A stretch of DNA of 64,000 bases, taken from NCBI GenBank assembly GCA_905221605.1, contig CAJNDS010001857.1:380793-444792 (forward strand), given 5' to 3'. This stretch comes from Symbiodinium natans. Its lineage: Eukaryota > Sar > Dinophyceae > Suessiales > Symbiodiniaceae. How positions within the stretch are numbered: the stretch's first letter is position 1; every line of letters begins with the position of its first letter. Shown in pieces: positions 49,937 through 61,921 of this stretch. Under the pieces are notes generated by a model, which saw only the letters and a list, made by a program, of their open reading frames with translations, was not told where the DNA came from and made no database searches. The position numbers and the translations under genes are program-made.

Positions 49937-51210
49937 TGGGGCCTCCTTCGCCCTGGGAGGGCAGGTCCTCCTGTTTCACTTCCGCCATTGCGCACAGGGG
50001 GGGCCCCTTCTACTGGCTTGGCTTCCTGTGCTGGCTGAAAAAGGCTGCGGATGGGATTTGTTGTTTCGGGCTTGAATTGCGACTTACATCGGGAATCCTT
50101 TTTGAAACTACAAGCAGCAGCAAGTTTTTGCGAAACCGTTTGGGTTTTAAGGGACAGCTGGCCACCACAACCCTCACACACCCAAAGTTGCCTAGTTCCT
50201 AAAAGTTTCAAAACATGCGTGACATGTACCCCTTCGATCGCAACCCTCCCTTGCTGCGCACATTGGTGTGCTGCCAGTGCCTCTAAGGTCTTGCGGTTTT
50301 TCGTGTGCAAAAGTTTTAGCTGGCACTGGGCACACCGGAGGTTGTGACCTTCCCACTCCCAGGCATGTACGGATTTGGTCCGGACCAGCTCCTGGAACCA
50401 TTCCTGCTGGGTAGTGGTGTGGCCACGACCTATGTTGGATCCAATACGCTTTTTGCAGGGCCTGGCAGTGGCCTCGGGGTGCTTGCGGGCCTGCTTTTCC
50501 TGCAGGAAGACCTTGTAGACTGGGTGCTGATTTTCCCCCACAGCGGTGAGGATCTTTTCAGCCCTGCTCGCCAGGAACTCTTGGGCCTTTTTGCTGCAAT
50601 GGTCCTGGTACTGACTGGCTGCCCGGGCATCAGGGTGGGCCAGCTCGGCCGCTTTTTCCCCACACAGTTTATCTGCCAGGTCATTGACCTGCTGTCTCCA
50701 CGAGTTTTCCGCACCCACCTTCCGGAGGAACTCCTCCTCTGAAACATGGGACGGAACCCATTTCACTTTGAGGCGGTTGACATCTGTGGCTTGCAGCTCC
50801 CACCAGATGTCACCGTGGGTTTTTCCCGGCTTTGGGCTGCGGACTCGTTTCGGGACACCAAGGCAGTCTAGTGTCGTGTCAATAGGGCCTTCGGTATAAC
50901 GGGCCAGCTGCAAAACTGCATACATCTCACCCCGAAAAACCGTCTGTGGTCCAGGGACTTGGCCGACGATTGCTCCGACCTGGACATAGTCTTGGCCCTG
51001 TTTCTTGCAGGCCACCACTGCGTAGGCTACCTTCCGGAGGTTCGGGTGCGCCGTGAAGGGGCCACCACTAGCATCTGTGCCATAAACAAGCTCCGGGTCA
51101 CTGAGGGGCTCTTTGTCAGCCCATATGCCCAAAAAGATGGGATTGTCTTCCTGAGGAGGTGGTACCTGCCATTCAGGTTTGGGCGGGAGGCCCCTGGTCC
51201 ACAGCGATCT
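49933..51210 (-). CDS. LINE-B B3: RNase H and C-terminal zinc motifs, intact
   Basis: The best preserved copy of this part. RNase H has TDASGG, RGEMYAVLQ, DTTLDCLG, KWVPSHVSEEEF and NDLADKLC. Then GENQHPVYKVFLQEKQARK, RCAQCQLKLLHTKNRKTLEALAAHQC (C2HC-like) and LWVCEGCGGQL, followed by basic sequence. Relative to B1 a deletion of about 40 bp lies just upstream (NWEL joined to RDRCG), so it is out of frame with the RT part. Confidence 0.75.
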   Translation of the reverse strand, partial: RSLWTRGLPPKPEWQVPPPQEDNPIFLGIWADKEPLSDPELVYGTDASGGPFTAHPNLRKVAYAVVACKKQGQDYVQVGAIVGQVPGPQTVFRGEMYAVLQLARYTEGPIDTTLDCLGVPKRVRSPKPGKTHGDIWWELQATDVNRLKVKWVPSHVSEEEFLRKVGAENSWRQQVNDLADKLCGEKAAELAHPDARAASQYQDHCSKKAQEFLASRAEKILTAVGENQHPVYKVFLQEKQARKHPEATARPCKKRIGSNIGRGHTTTQQEWFQELVRTKSVHAWEWEGHNLRCAQCQLKLLHTKNRKTLEALAAHQCAQQGRVAIEGVHVTHVLKLLGTRQLWVCEGCGGQLSLKTQTVSQKLAAACSFKKDSRCKSQFKPETTNPIRSLFQPAQEAKPVEGAPPVRNGGSETGGPALPGRRRPQ

Positions 51211-52127
51211 CGCAGTTCCCAGTTCTGGGCTTCCCACCAAGCACAATCCAAGAGCACATGCTCCCAGTCCGCTTCCTGGTGGCACCGGGGGCACACCTTG
51301 ACAGCAGAGTTCTGGCTGCACACCAGGGCACCCTGCCAAACACACCTCAGGGCAGCTGCTTTCGTGGTTCGCCCTTCTTTCTTAAAACCCCCCAACAGTT
51401 TCCTCCCTACTGTCCAATCTATTCCCCCTTTTAGCTCAGGAGCAGCGAGGCTGGTGGCGATGCGGCGGTCTACTTCTTCCTGATAAGTTTGCTGGAGGAG
51501 GTCAAGGACACGACACTCCTGCTGTGGGGTGTACATGGTGTGCCTGGTGCCCCGGGTGTCCAGCCACTCATCACTGTCTCTAGGCTGCCAACCCAGGTCG
51601 AGCAGGTATGCAACGGTAGCTGCAAGAGGGCCCTTAACCATTTGCCACCGGCTGCTGGCTTCTTCCAGTTTTTGGACTGTAAGGCCCCAGGTTCTTTCCA
51701 GCAGGTCTTCCTTGCCGGCCCACCTCTTCTTGAGCTGGAACCAGGCTTCAACTTGCTGGACCATCATTGTGCGGCCCGGATCCTGGTACCTGTCGCTTAC
51801 AGAGGACAGAGCCACCTCTAGGTTGCCCATTTTCTGTCTGCCACACTGCTCAGCCAAGGCAGTCCGGAGCTTCTGTCTCCGGGTGGGCGGCATTCCCTGG
51901 GCTTGGTGGCCCCAAGCAAGGACGGAGGCAACCCCTCCCCTGAAGAGGCGAACCTTGGCCGGCACACCCGGGACTCTCAGTTGTTTCAACTTCTTCTGCC
52001 GTTGGCCCGCTTTGTGCCTGCGGGCTCTTTGCACCTTGACCATCCAGACCCGACCCAGGGCACAGTCCAGGCCTAAATCCTTCATGCTATCACAGATAGC
52101 CGGGTTTCCATCTTTGCGCAGCTTCTG
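51205..52127 (-). pseudogene. LINE-B B3: C-terminal part of RT and Cys/His finger (truncated)
   Basis: Open from LQKLRKDGNP to VCPRCHQEADWEHVLLDC. The catalytic part of RT is absent because the insertion is 5'-truncated. It ends at the deletion described for the RNase H part. Confidence 0.75.
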
Positions 52128-52990
52128 AATATTGCATTCCACAGCATAGCAAAATAGCTCCGCCTCAACTCCTAATTAAACAGACAGAAGGCAAAAGAAC
52201 CCAATTAGACTTGAAGATTCGTCAATCCCCAAAATAAATTCTATTCCAAAATGAATTGTCAAATTGTGTTCTCCAAATCCATGCAAAATATCAATTGCCA
52301 CTGGGCCTCAAAACAAATTCTCCAGAATCCATATTTTCAGATTACCTTCTTGAGAGCCTTGAGAGAAAAGAGAACCTGTAGACCTTTCCATATTAAGTTC
52401 ATTTCATTCAGCAAGATTGATAAAAAAAAAAAAAAAAAAAAAAACATTCTTCGTCAAAAATGATTTCTAAAACCAAAGAAATATTAAAGAAGAGAATACG
52501 AATGAAATTGACTTTTACTACCATTTGATAGAAGATGAAAGATTAAGCCATCATATAATCCTTCAAGAAAACCTTAAAAGAGACCCTTTACAAGAAATCT
52601 CATCTAGGAAATTTCAACAGCAAAGGTGTCGCTTCGGAAAAAATACCACGATCAAAAAAACATAAATCGCCGTGGTTGGGTTTAGTGTTTGGAGTTTGAA
52701 TCCAGGATGGAGGCTGGTCAACTGGCACCGTTTCAGAATTGGAGACTGATCAATTTAACCTTAACTTAAGAATTCGACAGCGAGGCTCTTCCATGATATG
52801 TTGCCGAGGGGGGGAAATTTTTTAACTCCCACAGCAACAAGCTTGCCAGCAAGGGGATGCTGGCATGGTGGAGGTTGACCCACCTCCTGACTTTGCTGCT
52901 CAAAACTTTTTACACACGAAAAACCGCATGCCAAAGGCGAAGAAGGAAAGCAACCAGGAACCACCAACCACAGCACCGGCAGGGGAGAGG
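52128..52990. other. AT-rich stretch with a poly-A run
   Basis: Clearly lower GC than its surroundings, without genes. A run of about 21 A lies at 52423-52444. A poly-A here could be the tail of an old retroposed copy inserted upstream, but no source was identified. Confidence 0.5.
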
Positions 52991-52999
52991 CAGCCGCAG

Positions 53000-53345
53000 A
53001 AAGAGGGAGGTTCCTCCTTCAAACAGGTAGCCCGGAAAAGCTAAAGCAAGGGAGAGTTCCTGCTGGAACGCAGGACCCCGGCGCAGAGCACAACACCCTG
53101 CAGAGACAAAGGACAGGCCGGCAAGAAAAGGCAGCTAGAGGTCACCATTGCGCACAGGGGGGGGGCCTCTTCTGCTGGCCTGGCTGCCCGTGCTGGCTGA
53201 AAAAGACTGCGGATGGAATTAGTTGTTTCAAGCTTGAATTGCAACTTACAGAATCCTTTTTGAAACTACAAGCAGCAGCAAGTTTTTGCGAAAACCGTTT
53301 GGGTTGGGTGTTCAGGGACAGCTGGCCGTCAAAAAAACATGCGCG
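53000..53345 (-). pseudogene. LINE-B C-terminal fragment
   Basis: QFKLETTNSIRSLFQPARAARPAEEAPP matches the end of the zinc-motif protein of B3 (QFKPETTNPIRSLFQPAQEAKPVEGAPP). Upstream DNA (53240-53340) keeps the ACSFKKD-coding part. A short decayed piece. Confidence 0.65.
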
Positions 53346-53398
53346 ACATGCACTCCTTCGATCGCAACCCGTGCTGCCAGTGTCTCTCAGGAGCGCCG

Positions 53399-53645
53399 GA
53401 CGGTTGATTCCTCCAGATGTGCATTATAATGTGCTTCTGGTGTGGACTTCGCCTTTCGGAGGGGTACCTCCATCCCCGCGACCAATGGGAGCACCACTGG
53501 GGGTGCCTGAAAATGGCCAAGTACCACCGGTTAAAAAGTTTGGACAAGTTTGAACGTGGCCAACTGGGGCACCAGAGAGCACGACGGTTTTTCCAGCCTG
53601 ACCCAGCTCGTCTCTTCTTTCGGTGGTTTGACCAAGACTCACCCA
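53399..53645. repeat. Duplicated segments, first copies
   Basis: 53399-53530 recurs at 54159-54290 (about 93% by eye) and 53547-53645 recurs at 53950-54045. Not recognised as any element. Confidence 0.65.
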
Positions 53646-53654
53646 CCTCAAGCA

Positions 53655-53948
53655 GCAACTGTGGAGGTCCATCCTGGCGAAGCCAGAATTGCTTGTGTTT
53701 TGCGGCCCTGAAAGCGGGGTCGCCCGACTTCCCCGTAACTTGGACTTCGTCCTGGCAATGCTGCTGGCCCGCCAGTTGAGCTGCAGGTCTTTGTTGGTGT
53801 TTTCTGTGGATAGGAGTCACGCTTCAAGATCTGGGGAGTTGACCAACGTGGCCTCAACGTTTTCTGCGACGTCCCTGGCTGTCGTTGTGCACGTGGGTTT
53901 GGAGGGGGTTTGACCATGTTTTGAAGGGGCTGAGAATAGCGGGTGGGT
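53655..53948 (+). repeat. Fragment of the 1.7-kb satellite unit
   Basis: Matches the end of the X block and the start of the Y block of the tandem array (compare 55540-55750 and 55890-55960), with the DNA between them partly missing. Confidence 0.75.
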
Positions 53949-54037
53949 TTTTGGACGTGGCCAACTGGGGCACCAGAGAGCACTGCGTTTCCGCCTGACC
54001 CGGCTCGTCTCTTTCTTCCGGTGGTTTGACCAAGACG

Positions 54038-54290
54038 CACCCACTGGGCACACCGGAGGTTGGGCATGTACGGATTTGTCCTGACCAGCTCCTGGAACCG
54101 TTCCTGCTGGGTAGTGGTGTGTCCACGACCTATGTTGGATCCAATCCGCTTTTTGCAGGACGGTTCATTCCTCCAGATGTGCATTATGATGTGCTTCTGG
54201 TGTGGACTTCGCCTTCCGGAGGGGTACCTCCATCCCCGCGACCAATGGGAGCAGAACTGGGGGTTCCTGGAATGGCCAAGTACCACCTGA
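54038..54290. repeat. LINE-B fragment joined to second duplicated copy
   Basis: 54040-54155 is a minus-strand LINE-B piece (CKKRIGSNIGRGHTTTQQ region). 54159-54290 is the second copy of 53399-53530. The stretch is a patchwork of at least three source sequences. Confidence 0.65.
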
Positions 54291-55150
54291 GAACCACGAC
54301 CTCCGCAGGCAGCTTTCTTGTGGAAGTGATCAACATGAGAGAAACTTGCACAGGGGAGGCCCACACACACGAAGCCAGAATTGCCTAGATTTTTCGACCC
54401 CAGATTTGGAGGTGACAGAATCACAGCTGCAAGCCTCACGCGCACACTGCCTTCTGCTTCTACTATCTGATACACTTCCAGCGAATAGTCACGTGCTCTT
54501 CCCGCAACTGTACCCCTGCCCACTTACGCGGCGTCACTAATCAAGATTAGAGGGGCACCTACTGTAGCTCTGGCGGAGTCGGCGTGACAAGCCTCGGCGG
54601 AGTCGGCGGAGTCCTCGCAAATTGCAATTTACCAATAGAGTGCCGTGGAGTCCTAGGTTTCCCGGAATAACAAAACAATGTTTTTTAATTCGGGAACACA
54701 GCGACTCCGCCGTTCGCGGGCAGGCTCACCACCTTGGTCCGTTTTGCTAAGACTCTACGGGGGGTGGAGGGCCTCCATCACGCAGCAGGAAGGTGACCTT
54801 CGCTATGTTCTCAAGCAGGTTAAGCCGAGGCAAACTCGGTCTCCTAGCACTTGCTGTGGAAATCAAGCCCCCTTCCCAGTCCCCCAACCCTTTCAAAAGA
54901 GGTCAAGCCCAACCCAGCCCCTTCATAGCATGGTCAAACCCGCCCAAGCCCACCCCAAACCCACCCCAAAGCTACCCTCAGCGCCTTCAAAACATGGTCA
55001 AACCCATCCCAGCTGTCAAAGCACGGTCAAAACCACCCCAAAGCCATCCCACCTTCAAAACACGGTCAAACCCACCCCACCCACCCGCACCCCTTCTAAA
55101 TAGGTCCAACCCGCCCCGAGTCCCAGACCCACGCCGAACCCACCCCACTT
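54287..55150 (-). repeat. Inverted partial copy of the satellite unit (Z and Y blocks)
   Basis: Reverse complement of the Z block and adjoining Y block of the tandem array, nearly identical to 56000-56845. It abuts the first forward unit, so the array starts with a large inverted repeat. Confidence 0.9.
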
Positions 55151-55152
55151 GT

Positions 55153-58100
55153 CAGTATAATTGCTCTTTCCACGTTGAGGGCTTGTCTGTGGGCCAGAGT
55201 CGCCTGAGTGTAGCAGTCTGGAAAGCCCCAAAAATAGAAGAATTCGCGGCCCCAAATTTGGGGCCGCCAAACGGCCCCAATTTTGGGGTCGCAGTTTCAC
55301 CCCCCCCAATCTAGTTCCAAATTGTATTGCGGGAGCTGGGTCCATTTCGCGGCCCCATTTTTGGGGCCGCGAGACGGCCCGTTTTTTTGGTCCTTGAATG
55401 TGAGCCTGTGGGCGCAAGCAACCGGATCGCGCCTGGCCTTTTTCTAGTAACTTTGGGCAGCGTCGCGCTGAGCGTGCGGGAGCTTGTCCGAAGCAGCTGC
55501 ACGCTCGTCTTTGTAATGCTGCAGTGAGGCAGACCTGCAACTGTGGAGGCCCATCCTGGCGAAGCCAGAATTGCTTGTGTTTTGCGGCCCTGAAAGCGGG
55601 GTCGCCCGACTTCCCCGTAACTTGGGCTTCGTCCTGGCAATGCTGCTGGCCCGCCAGTTGAGCTGCAGGTCTTTGTTGGTGTTTTCTGTGGATAGGAGTC
55701 ACGCTTCAAGGTCTGGGGAGTTGACCAACGTGGCCTCAACGTTTTCTGCGGTTGTGCAGAGTCGTTTGCTTTTTGGCAGGCTTGGGCTTTGAACAGCAAA
55801 GATATTTATGCGTGTTGCAGGCCCGATTTTAAGTTGCCATGCGCCCAATGAAGAAGAAGATTTTGGGGAGGGCGACGTCCCTAGCGACAGCGTTGTGCAC
55901 GTGGGTTTGGAGGGGGTTTGACCATGTTTTGAAGGGACTGAGAATAGCGGGTGGGTTTGGGGTGGGTTCGGCGTGGGTCTGGGACTCGGGGCGGGTTGGA
56001 CCTGTTTAGAAGGGGTGCGGGTGGGTGGGGTGGGTTTGACCGTGTTTTGAAGGTGGGATGGCTTTGGGGTGGTTTTGACCGTGCTTTGACAGCTGGGATG
56101 GGTTTGACCATGTTTTGAAGGCGCTGAGGGTAGCTTTGGGGTGGGTTTGGGGTGGGCTTGGGCGGGTTTGACCATGCTATGAAGGGGCTGGGTTGGGCTT
56201 GACCTCTTTTGAAAGGGTTGGGGTGAGGGGGACTTGACTGTGTTTTGAAGAGGCTGGGAAGGGGGCTTGATTTCCACAGCAAGTGCTAGGAGACCGAGTT
56301 TGCCTCGGCTTAACCTGCTTGAGAACATAGCGAAGGTCACCTTCCTGCTGCGTGATGGAGGCCCTCCACCCCCCGTAGAGTCTTAGCAAAACGGACCAAG
56401 GTGGTGAGCCTGCCCGCGAACGGCGGAGTCGCTGTGTTCCCGAATTAAAAAACATTGTTTTGTTATTCCGGGAAACCTAGGACTCCACGGCACTCTATTG
56501 GTAAATTGCAATTTGCGAGGACTCCGCCGACTCCGCCGAGGCTTGTCACGCCGACTCCGCCAGAGCTACAGTAGGTGCCCCTCTAATCTTGATTAGTGAC
56601 GCCGCGTAAGTGGGCAGGGGTACAGTTGCGGGAAGAGCACGTGACTATTCGCTGGAAGTGTATCAGATAGTAGAAGCAGAAGGCAGTGTGCGCGTGAGGC
56701 TTGCAGCTGTGATTCTGTCACCTCCAAATCTGGGGTCGAAAAATCTAGGCAATTCTGGCTTCGTGTGTGTGGGCCTCCCCTGTGCAAGTTTCTCTCATGT
56801 TGATCACTTCCACAAGAAAGCTGCCTGCGGAGGTCGTGGTTCTCAGTATAATTGCTCTTTCCACGTTGAGGGCTTGTCTGTGGGCCAGAGTCGCCTGAGT
56901 GTAGCAGTCTGGAAAGCCCCAAAAATAGAAGAATTCGCGGCCCCAAATTTGGGGCCGCCAAACGGCCCCAATTTTGGGGTCGCAGTTTCACCCCCCCCAA
57001 TCTAGTTCCAAATTGTATTGCGGGAGCTGGGTCCATTTCGCGGCCCCATTTTTGGGGCCGCGAGACGGCCCGTTTTTTTGGTCCTTGAATGTGAGCCTGT
57101 GGGCGCAAGCAACCGGATCGCGCCTGGCCTTTTTCTAGTAACTTTGGGCAGCGTCGCGCTGAGCGTGCGGGAGCTTGTCCGAAGCAGCTGCACGCTCGTC
57201 TTTGTAATGCTGCAGTGAGGCAGACCTGCAACTGTGGAGGCCCATCCTGGCGAAGCCAGAATTGCTTGTGTTTTGCGGCCCTGAAAGCGGGGTCGCCCGA
57301 CTTCCCCGTAACTTGGGCTTCGTCCTGGCAATGCTGCTGGCCCGCCAGTTGAGCTGCAGGTCTTTGTTGGTGTTTTCTGTGGATAGGAGTCACGCTTCAA
57401 GGTCTGGGGAGTTGACCAACGTGGCCTCAACGTTTTCTGCGGTTGTGCAGAGTCGTTTGCTAGGACATGGCAAGGAATGAAAGTGTTTTTGGAGGTTGGG
57501 TCTTGAACAGCAAAGATATGTTAAGCGTTGCAGGAACGGTTTGTAAGGTAGTATTTAAAGATTTTTGGGGACGGGCGACGTCCCCAGCGACGGGTTGTGA
57601 GCGTGGGTTTGGGTGGGGTTTGGACCGGTGTCGGGGGGGGGACGGGAATAGCGGGTTGGGTTTTGGGGTTGGGTCGGTCGTGGGTTTGGGTGGGGTTGGC
57701 TGAGTTGACGTTTTGGAAAAGGACTCGGGGGGGGTGGACCTGTTAAGAAAGGGGTGCGGGGGTGGGGGGGTGGGTTTTGACCATGTTTTGAAGGCGCTGA
57801 GGGTAGCTTCCGGGTGGGCTTGGGGTGGGCTTGGGCGGGTTTGACCATGCTATGAAGGGGCTGGGTTGGGTGTGACCTCTTTTGAAAGGGTTGGGGTGAG
57901 GGGGGGTTGACTGTGTTTTGAAGAGGCTGGGAAGGGGGCTTGATTTCCACAGCAAGTGCTAGGAGACCGAGTTCCTGCCTCGGCTTAACCTGCTTGAGAA
58001 CATAGCGAAGGTCACCTTCCTGCTGCGCGATGGAGGCCCTCCACCCCCGTAGAGTCTTAGCAAAACGGACCAAAGTGGTGAGCCTGCCCGCGAACGGCGG

Positions 58101-61100
58101 AGTCGCTGTGTTCCCGAATTAAAAAACATTGTTTTGTTATTCCGGGAAACCTAGGACTCCACGGCACTCTATTGGTAAATTGCAATTTGCGAGGACTCCG
58201 CCGACTCCGCCGAGGCTTGTCACGCCGACTCCGCCAGAGCTACAGTAGGTGCCTCAATTATTGATTAGCAAACGCGAGGAATTGGGCAGGGGTTTAGAGG
58301 TTGCGGGCAAGTAGCACGTGGCTATTTCGCGGAGGTGTGTGCGATAGTTAGAAGCAGAGGCGAGTGTTTGTGCGTGAGGCTGCAAAAAACAAAGCTGTGA
58401 TTTCCCTGTGCCCTCCACAAATTCGGGCGTTCGAAAAATCTAGGCAATTTCTGGCTTAGTGTTGTGGGTGGGGCCTCCCTTGTGCAAGTTTATCTTACAT
58501 GTTTGATCACTTCCACAAGAAACGGCTGCCCTGCGGAGGTCGTTGGTTCTAGGTAATTGCTCTTCCACGTTTGAGTGCTGGTCCCGGGGCCCAAGAGTAG
58601 CTGAGTGTAGAAAGTCCTGGAAAAAAGAGTCAAAAATAGAAGAATTGCGGACCCAAATCTGGGCCGCAAAAACGGCCCAATTTTGGGGGGCCCGTTTTCA
58701 CCCCCCCCATCTAGTTCCATTTTCCAAATTGGATTCGGAGTGGGGGTCCATTTCGCGGCCCCATTTTTGGGGCCGCGAGACGGCCCGTTTTTTTGGCCCT
58801 TGAATTTGAGCTTGTGGGCGCAAGCAACCGGATCGCGCCTGCCCTTTTTCTAGTAACTTTGGGCAGCGTCGCGCTGAGCGTGCGGGGGCTTGTCCGAAGC
58901 AGCTGCACGCTTGTCTTTGTAATGCTGCAGTGAGGCAGAACTGCAACTGTGGAGGCCCGTCCTGGCGAAGCCAGAATTGCTTGTGTTTTGCGGCCCTGAA
59001 AGCGGGGTCGCCCGACCTCCCCGTAACTTGGGCTTCGTCCTGGCAATGCTGCTGGCCCTCCAGTTGAGCTGCAGGTCTTTGTTGGTGTTTTCTGTGGATA
59101 GGAGTCACGCTTCAAGCTCTGGGGAGTTGACCAACGTGGCCTCAACGTTTTCTGAGGTTGTGCAGAGTCGCTTGCTAGACATTGCAGAATGAAAGTTTTT
59201 TTGGCAGGCTTGGGCTTTGAACAGCAAAGATATTTAAGCGTGTTGCAGGCCCGGATTTTAAGTTGCCATGCGCCCAATGAAGAAGAAGATTTTGGGGAAG
59301 GGCGACGTCCCCAGCGACAGGGTTGTGCACGTGGGTTTGGAGTGGGTTTGACCATGTTTTGAAGGGACTGAGAATAGCGGGTGGGTTTGGGGTGGGTTCG
59401 GCGTGGGTTTGGGGTGGGTTTGGCTGAGTTTGACCATGCTTGGAATGGACTGGGGTGGGTTTGACAGTGTTTTGAAAGGACTCGGGGTGGGTTGGACCTG
59501 TTTAGAAGGGGTGCGGGTGGGTGGGGTGGGTTTGACCGTGTTTTGAAAGTGGGGTGGTTTTGACCGTGCTTTGACGGCTGGGATGGGTTTGACCATGTTT
59601 TGAAGGCGCTGAGGGTAGCTTTCGGGTGGGTTTGGGGTGGGCTTGGGCGGGTTTGACCATGCTATGAAGGGGCTGGGTTGGGTTTGACCTCTTTTGAAAG
59701 GGTTGGGGTGAGGGGGGCCTTGACTGTGTTTTGAAGAGGCTGGGAAGGGGGCTTGATTTCCACAGCAAGTGCTAGGAGACCGAGTTCCTGCAGCAGCTTA
59801 ACCTGCTAGAGAACATAGCGAAGGTCACTTTCCTGCTGCGTGATGGAGGCCCTCCACCCCCGTAGAGTCTTAGCAAAACGGACCAAGGTGGCGAGCCTGC
59901 CCGCGAACGGCGGAGTCGCTGTGTTCCCGAATTACAAATTCCGGGAAGCCTAGGACTCCACGGCACTCTATTGGTAAATTGCAATTTGCGAGGACTCCGC
60001 CGACTCCGCCGAGGCTTGTCACGCCGACTCCGCCAGAGCTACAGTAGGTGCCCCTCTAATCTTGATTAGCGACGCCGCGTAAGTGGGCAGGGGTAGAGTT
60101 GCGGGAAGAGCACGTGACTATTCGCTGGAAGTGTGTCAGATAGTAGAAGCAGAAGGCAGTGTGTGCGTGAGGCTTGCAGCTGTGATTCTGTGACCTCCAA
60201 ATCTGGGGTCGAAAAATCTAGGCAATTCTGGCTTCGTGTGTGTGGGCCTCCCCTGTGCAAGTTTCTCTCATGTTGATCACTTCCACAAGAAAGCTGCCTG
60301 CGGAGGTCGTGGTTCTCAGTAATTGCTCTTTCCACGTTGAGTGCTTGTCTGTGGGCCAGAGTCGCCTGAGTGTAGCAGTCTGGAAAGCGCCAAAAATAGA
60401 AGAATTCGCGGCGCCAAATCTGGGGCCGCCAAACGGCCCCAATTTTGGGGTCGCAGTTTCACCCCCCCCAATCTAGTTCCAAATTGTATTGCGGGAGCTG
60501 GGTCCATTTCGCGGCCCCATTTTTGGGGCCGCGAGACGGCCCGTTTTTTTGGCCCTTGAATTTGAGCTTGTGGGCGCAAGCAACCGGATCGCGCCTGCCC
60601 TTTTTCTAGTAACTTTGGGCAGCGTCGCGCTGAGCGTGCGGGGGCTTGTCCGAAGCAGCTGCACGCTTGTCTTTGTAATGCTGCAGTGAGGCAGAACTGC
60701 AACTGTGGAGGCCCGTCCTGGCGAAGCCAGAATTGCTTGTGTTTTGCGGCCCTGAAAGCGGGGTCGCCCGACCTCCCCGTAACTTGGGCTTCGTCCTGGC
60801 AATGCTGCTGGCCCGCCAGTTGAGCTGCAGGTCTTTGTTGGTGTTTTCTGTGGATAGGAGTCACGCTTCAAGCTCTGGGGAGTTGACCAACGTGGCCTCA
60901 ACGTTTTCTGAGGTTGTGCAGAGTCGCTTGCTAGACATTGCAGAATGAAAGTTTTTTTGGCAGGCTTGGGCTTTGAACAGCAAAGATATTTAAGCGTGTT
61001 GCAGGCCCGGATTTTAAGTTAAGATTTTGGGGAAGGGCGACGTCCCCAGCGACAGGGTTGTGCGCGTGGGTTTGGAGTGGGTTTGACCGTGTTTCGGGGG

Positions 61101-61921
61101 GACTGGGAATAGCGGGTGGGTTTGGGGTGGGTTCGGCGTGGGTTTGGGGTGGGTTTGGCTGAGTTTGACGTTTTGAAAGGACTCGGGGTGGGTTGGACCT
61201 GTCTAGAAGGGGTGCGGGTGGGTGGGGTGGGTTTGACCGTGTTTTGAAGGTGGGATGGCCCTTAGCTTTCGGGTGGGTTTGGGGTGGGCTTGGGCGGGTT
61301 TGACCATGCTATGAAGGGGCTGGGTTGGGTTTGACCTCTTTTGAAAGGGTTGGGGTGAGGGGGGCCTTGACTGTGTTTTGTTTTGAAGAGGCTGGGAAGG
61401 GGGCTTGATTTCCACAGCAAGTGCTAGGAGACCGAGTTCCTGCATCGGCTTAACCTGCTTGAGAACATAGCGAAGGTCACTTTCCTGCTGCGTGATGGAG
61501 GCCCTCCACCCCCGTAGAGTCTTAGCAAAACGGACCAAGGTGGCGAGCCTGCCCGCGAACGGCGGAGTCGCTGTGTTACCGATTTAAAAGACATTGTTTT
61601 GTTATTCCGGGAAGCCTAGGACTCCACGGCACTCTATTGGTAAATTGCAATTTGCGAGGACTCCGCCGACTCCGCCGAGGCTTGTCACGCCGACTCCGCC
61701 AGAGCTACAGTAGGTGCCCCTCTAATCTTGATTAGCAACGCCGCGTAAGTGGGCAGGGGTAGAGTTGCGGGAAGAGCACGTGGCTATTCGCTGGAAGTGT
61801 GTCAGATAGTAGAAGCAGAAGGCAGTGTGTGCGTGAGGCTTGCAGCTGTGATTCTGTGACCTCCAAATCTGGGGTCGAAAAATCTAGGCAATTCTGGCTT
61901 CGTGTGTGTGGGCCTCCCCTG
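55153..61921 (+). repeat. Tandem satellite, about four units of 1.7 kb
   Basis: Units start at about 55153, 56844, 58551 and 60317 (periods near 1691, 1707 and 1766). Each has an X block with GGCCCC-rich palindromes, a Y block of repeated GGGTTTGACC(A/G)TG(T/C)TTTGAA minisatellite and a Z block with repeated GACTCCGCC. Unit 3 and unit 4 are almost identical; unit 2 carries clusters of small indels. The repeated ORFs on both strands have different lengths and frames in each unit and show no codon-level conservation, so I do not call genes here. The array ends at 61921, where similarity stops inside CCTCCCCTGT. Confidence 0.9.
55246..55267. repeat. Perfect 22-bp palindrome in the satellite X block
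   Basis: GCGGCCCC-AAATTT-GGGGCCGC, followed at 55347-55373 by a second GC-rich hairpin (GCGGCCCC, loop of T, GGGGCCGC). Both recur in units 2 to 4 with changes, for example near 56938 and 60408. Confidence 0.85.

Larger units (their letters stand above)
49165..52127 (-). mobile_element. LINE-B copy B3, 5'-truncated
   Basis: Minus-strand copy starting within RT (QKLRKDGNPAICDSMK, about 52127), the usual 5' truncation of LINE insertions, and extending past the zinc motifs into a long Pro-rich tail absent from B1 and B2. Its 3' part meets the 3' part of B2 at about 49160, giving inverted orientation. Confidence 0.85.

Noticed and set aside
52251-52463. Short ORF ending in poly-Lys in AT-rich DNA
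   Set aside because: The end is the poly-A run; no other support.
55055-60901. Repeated ORFs of 140-266 codons in the satellite
   Set aside because: Frames, lengths and ends change between units, indels are not multiples of three, and no domain is visible.
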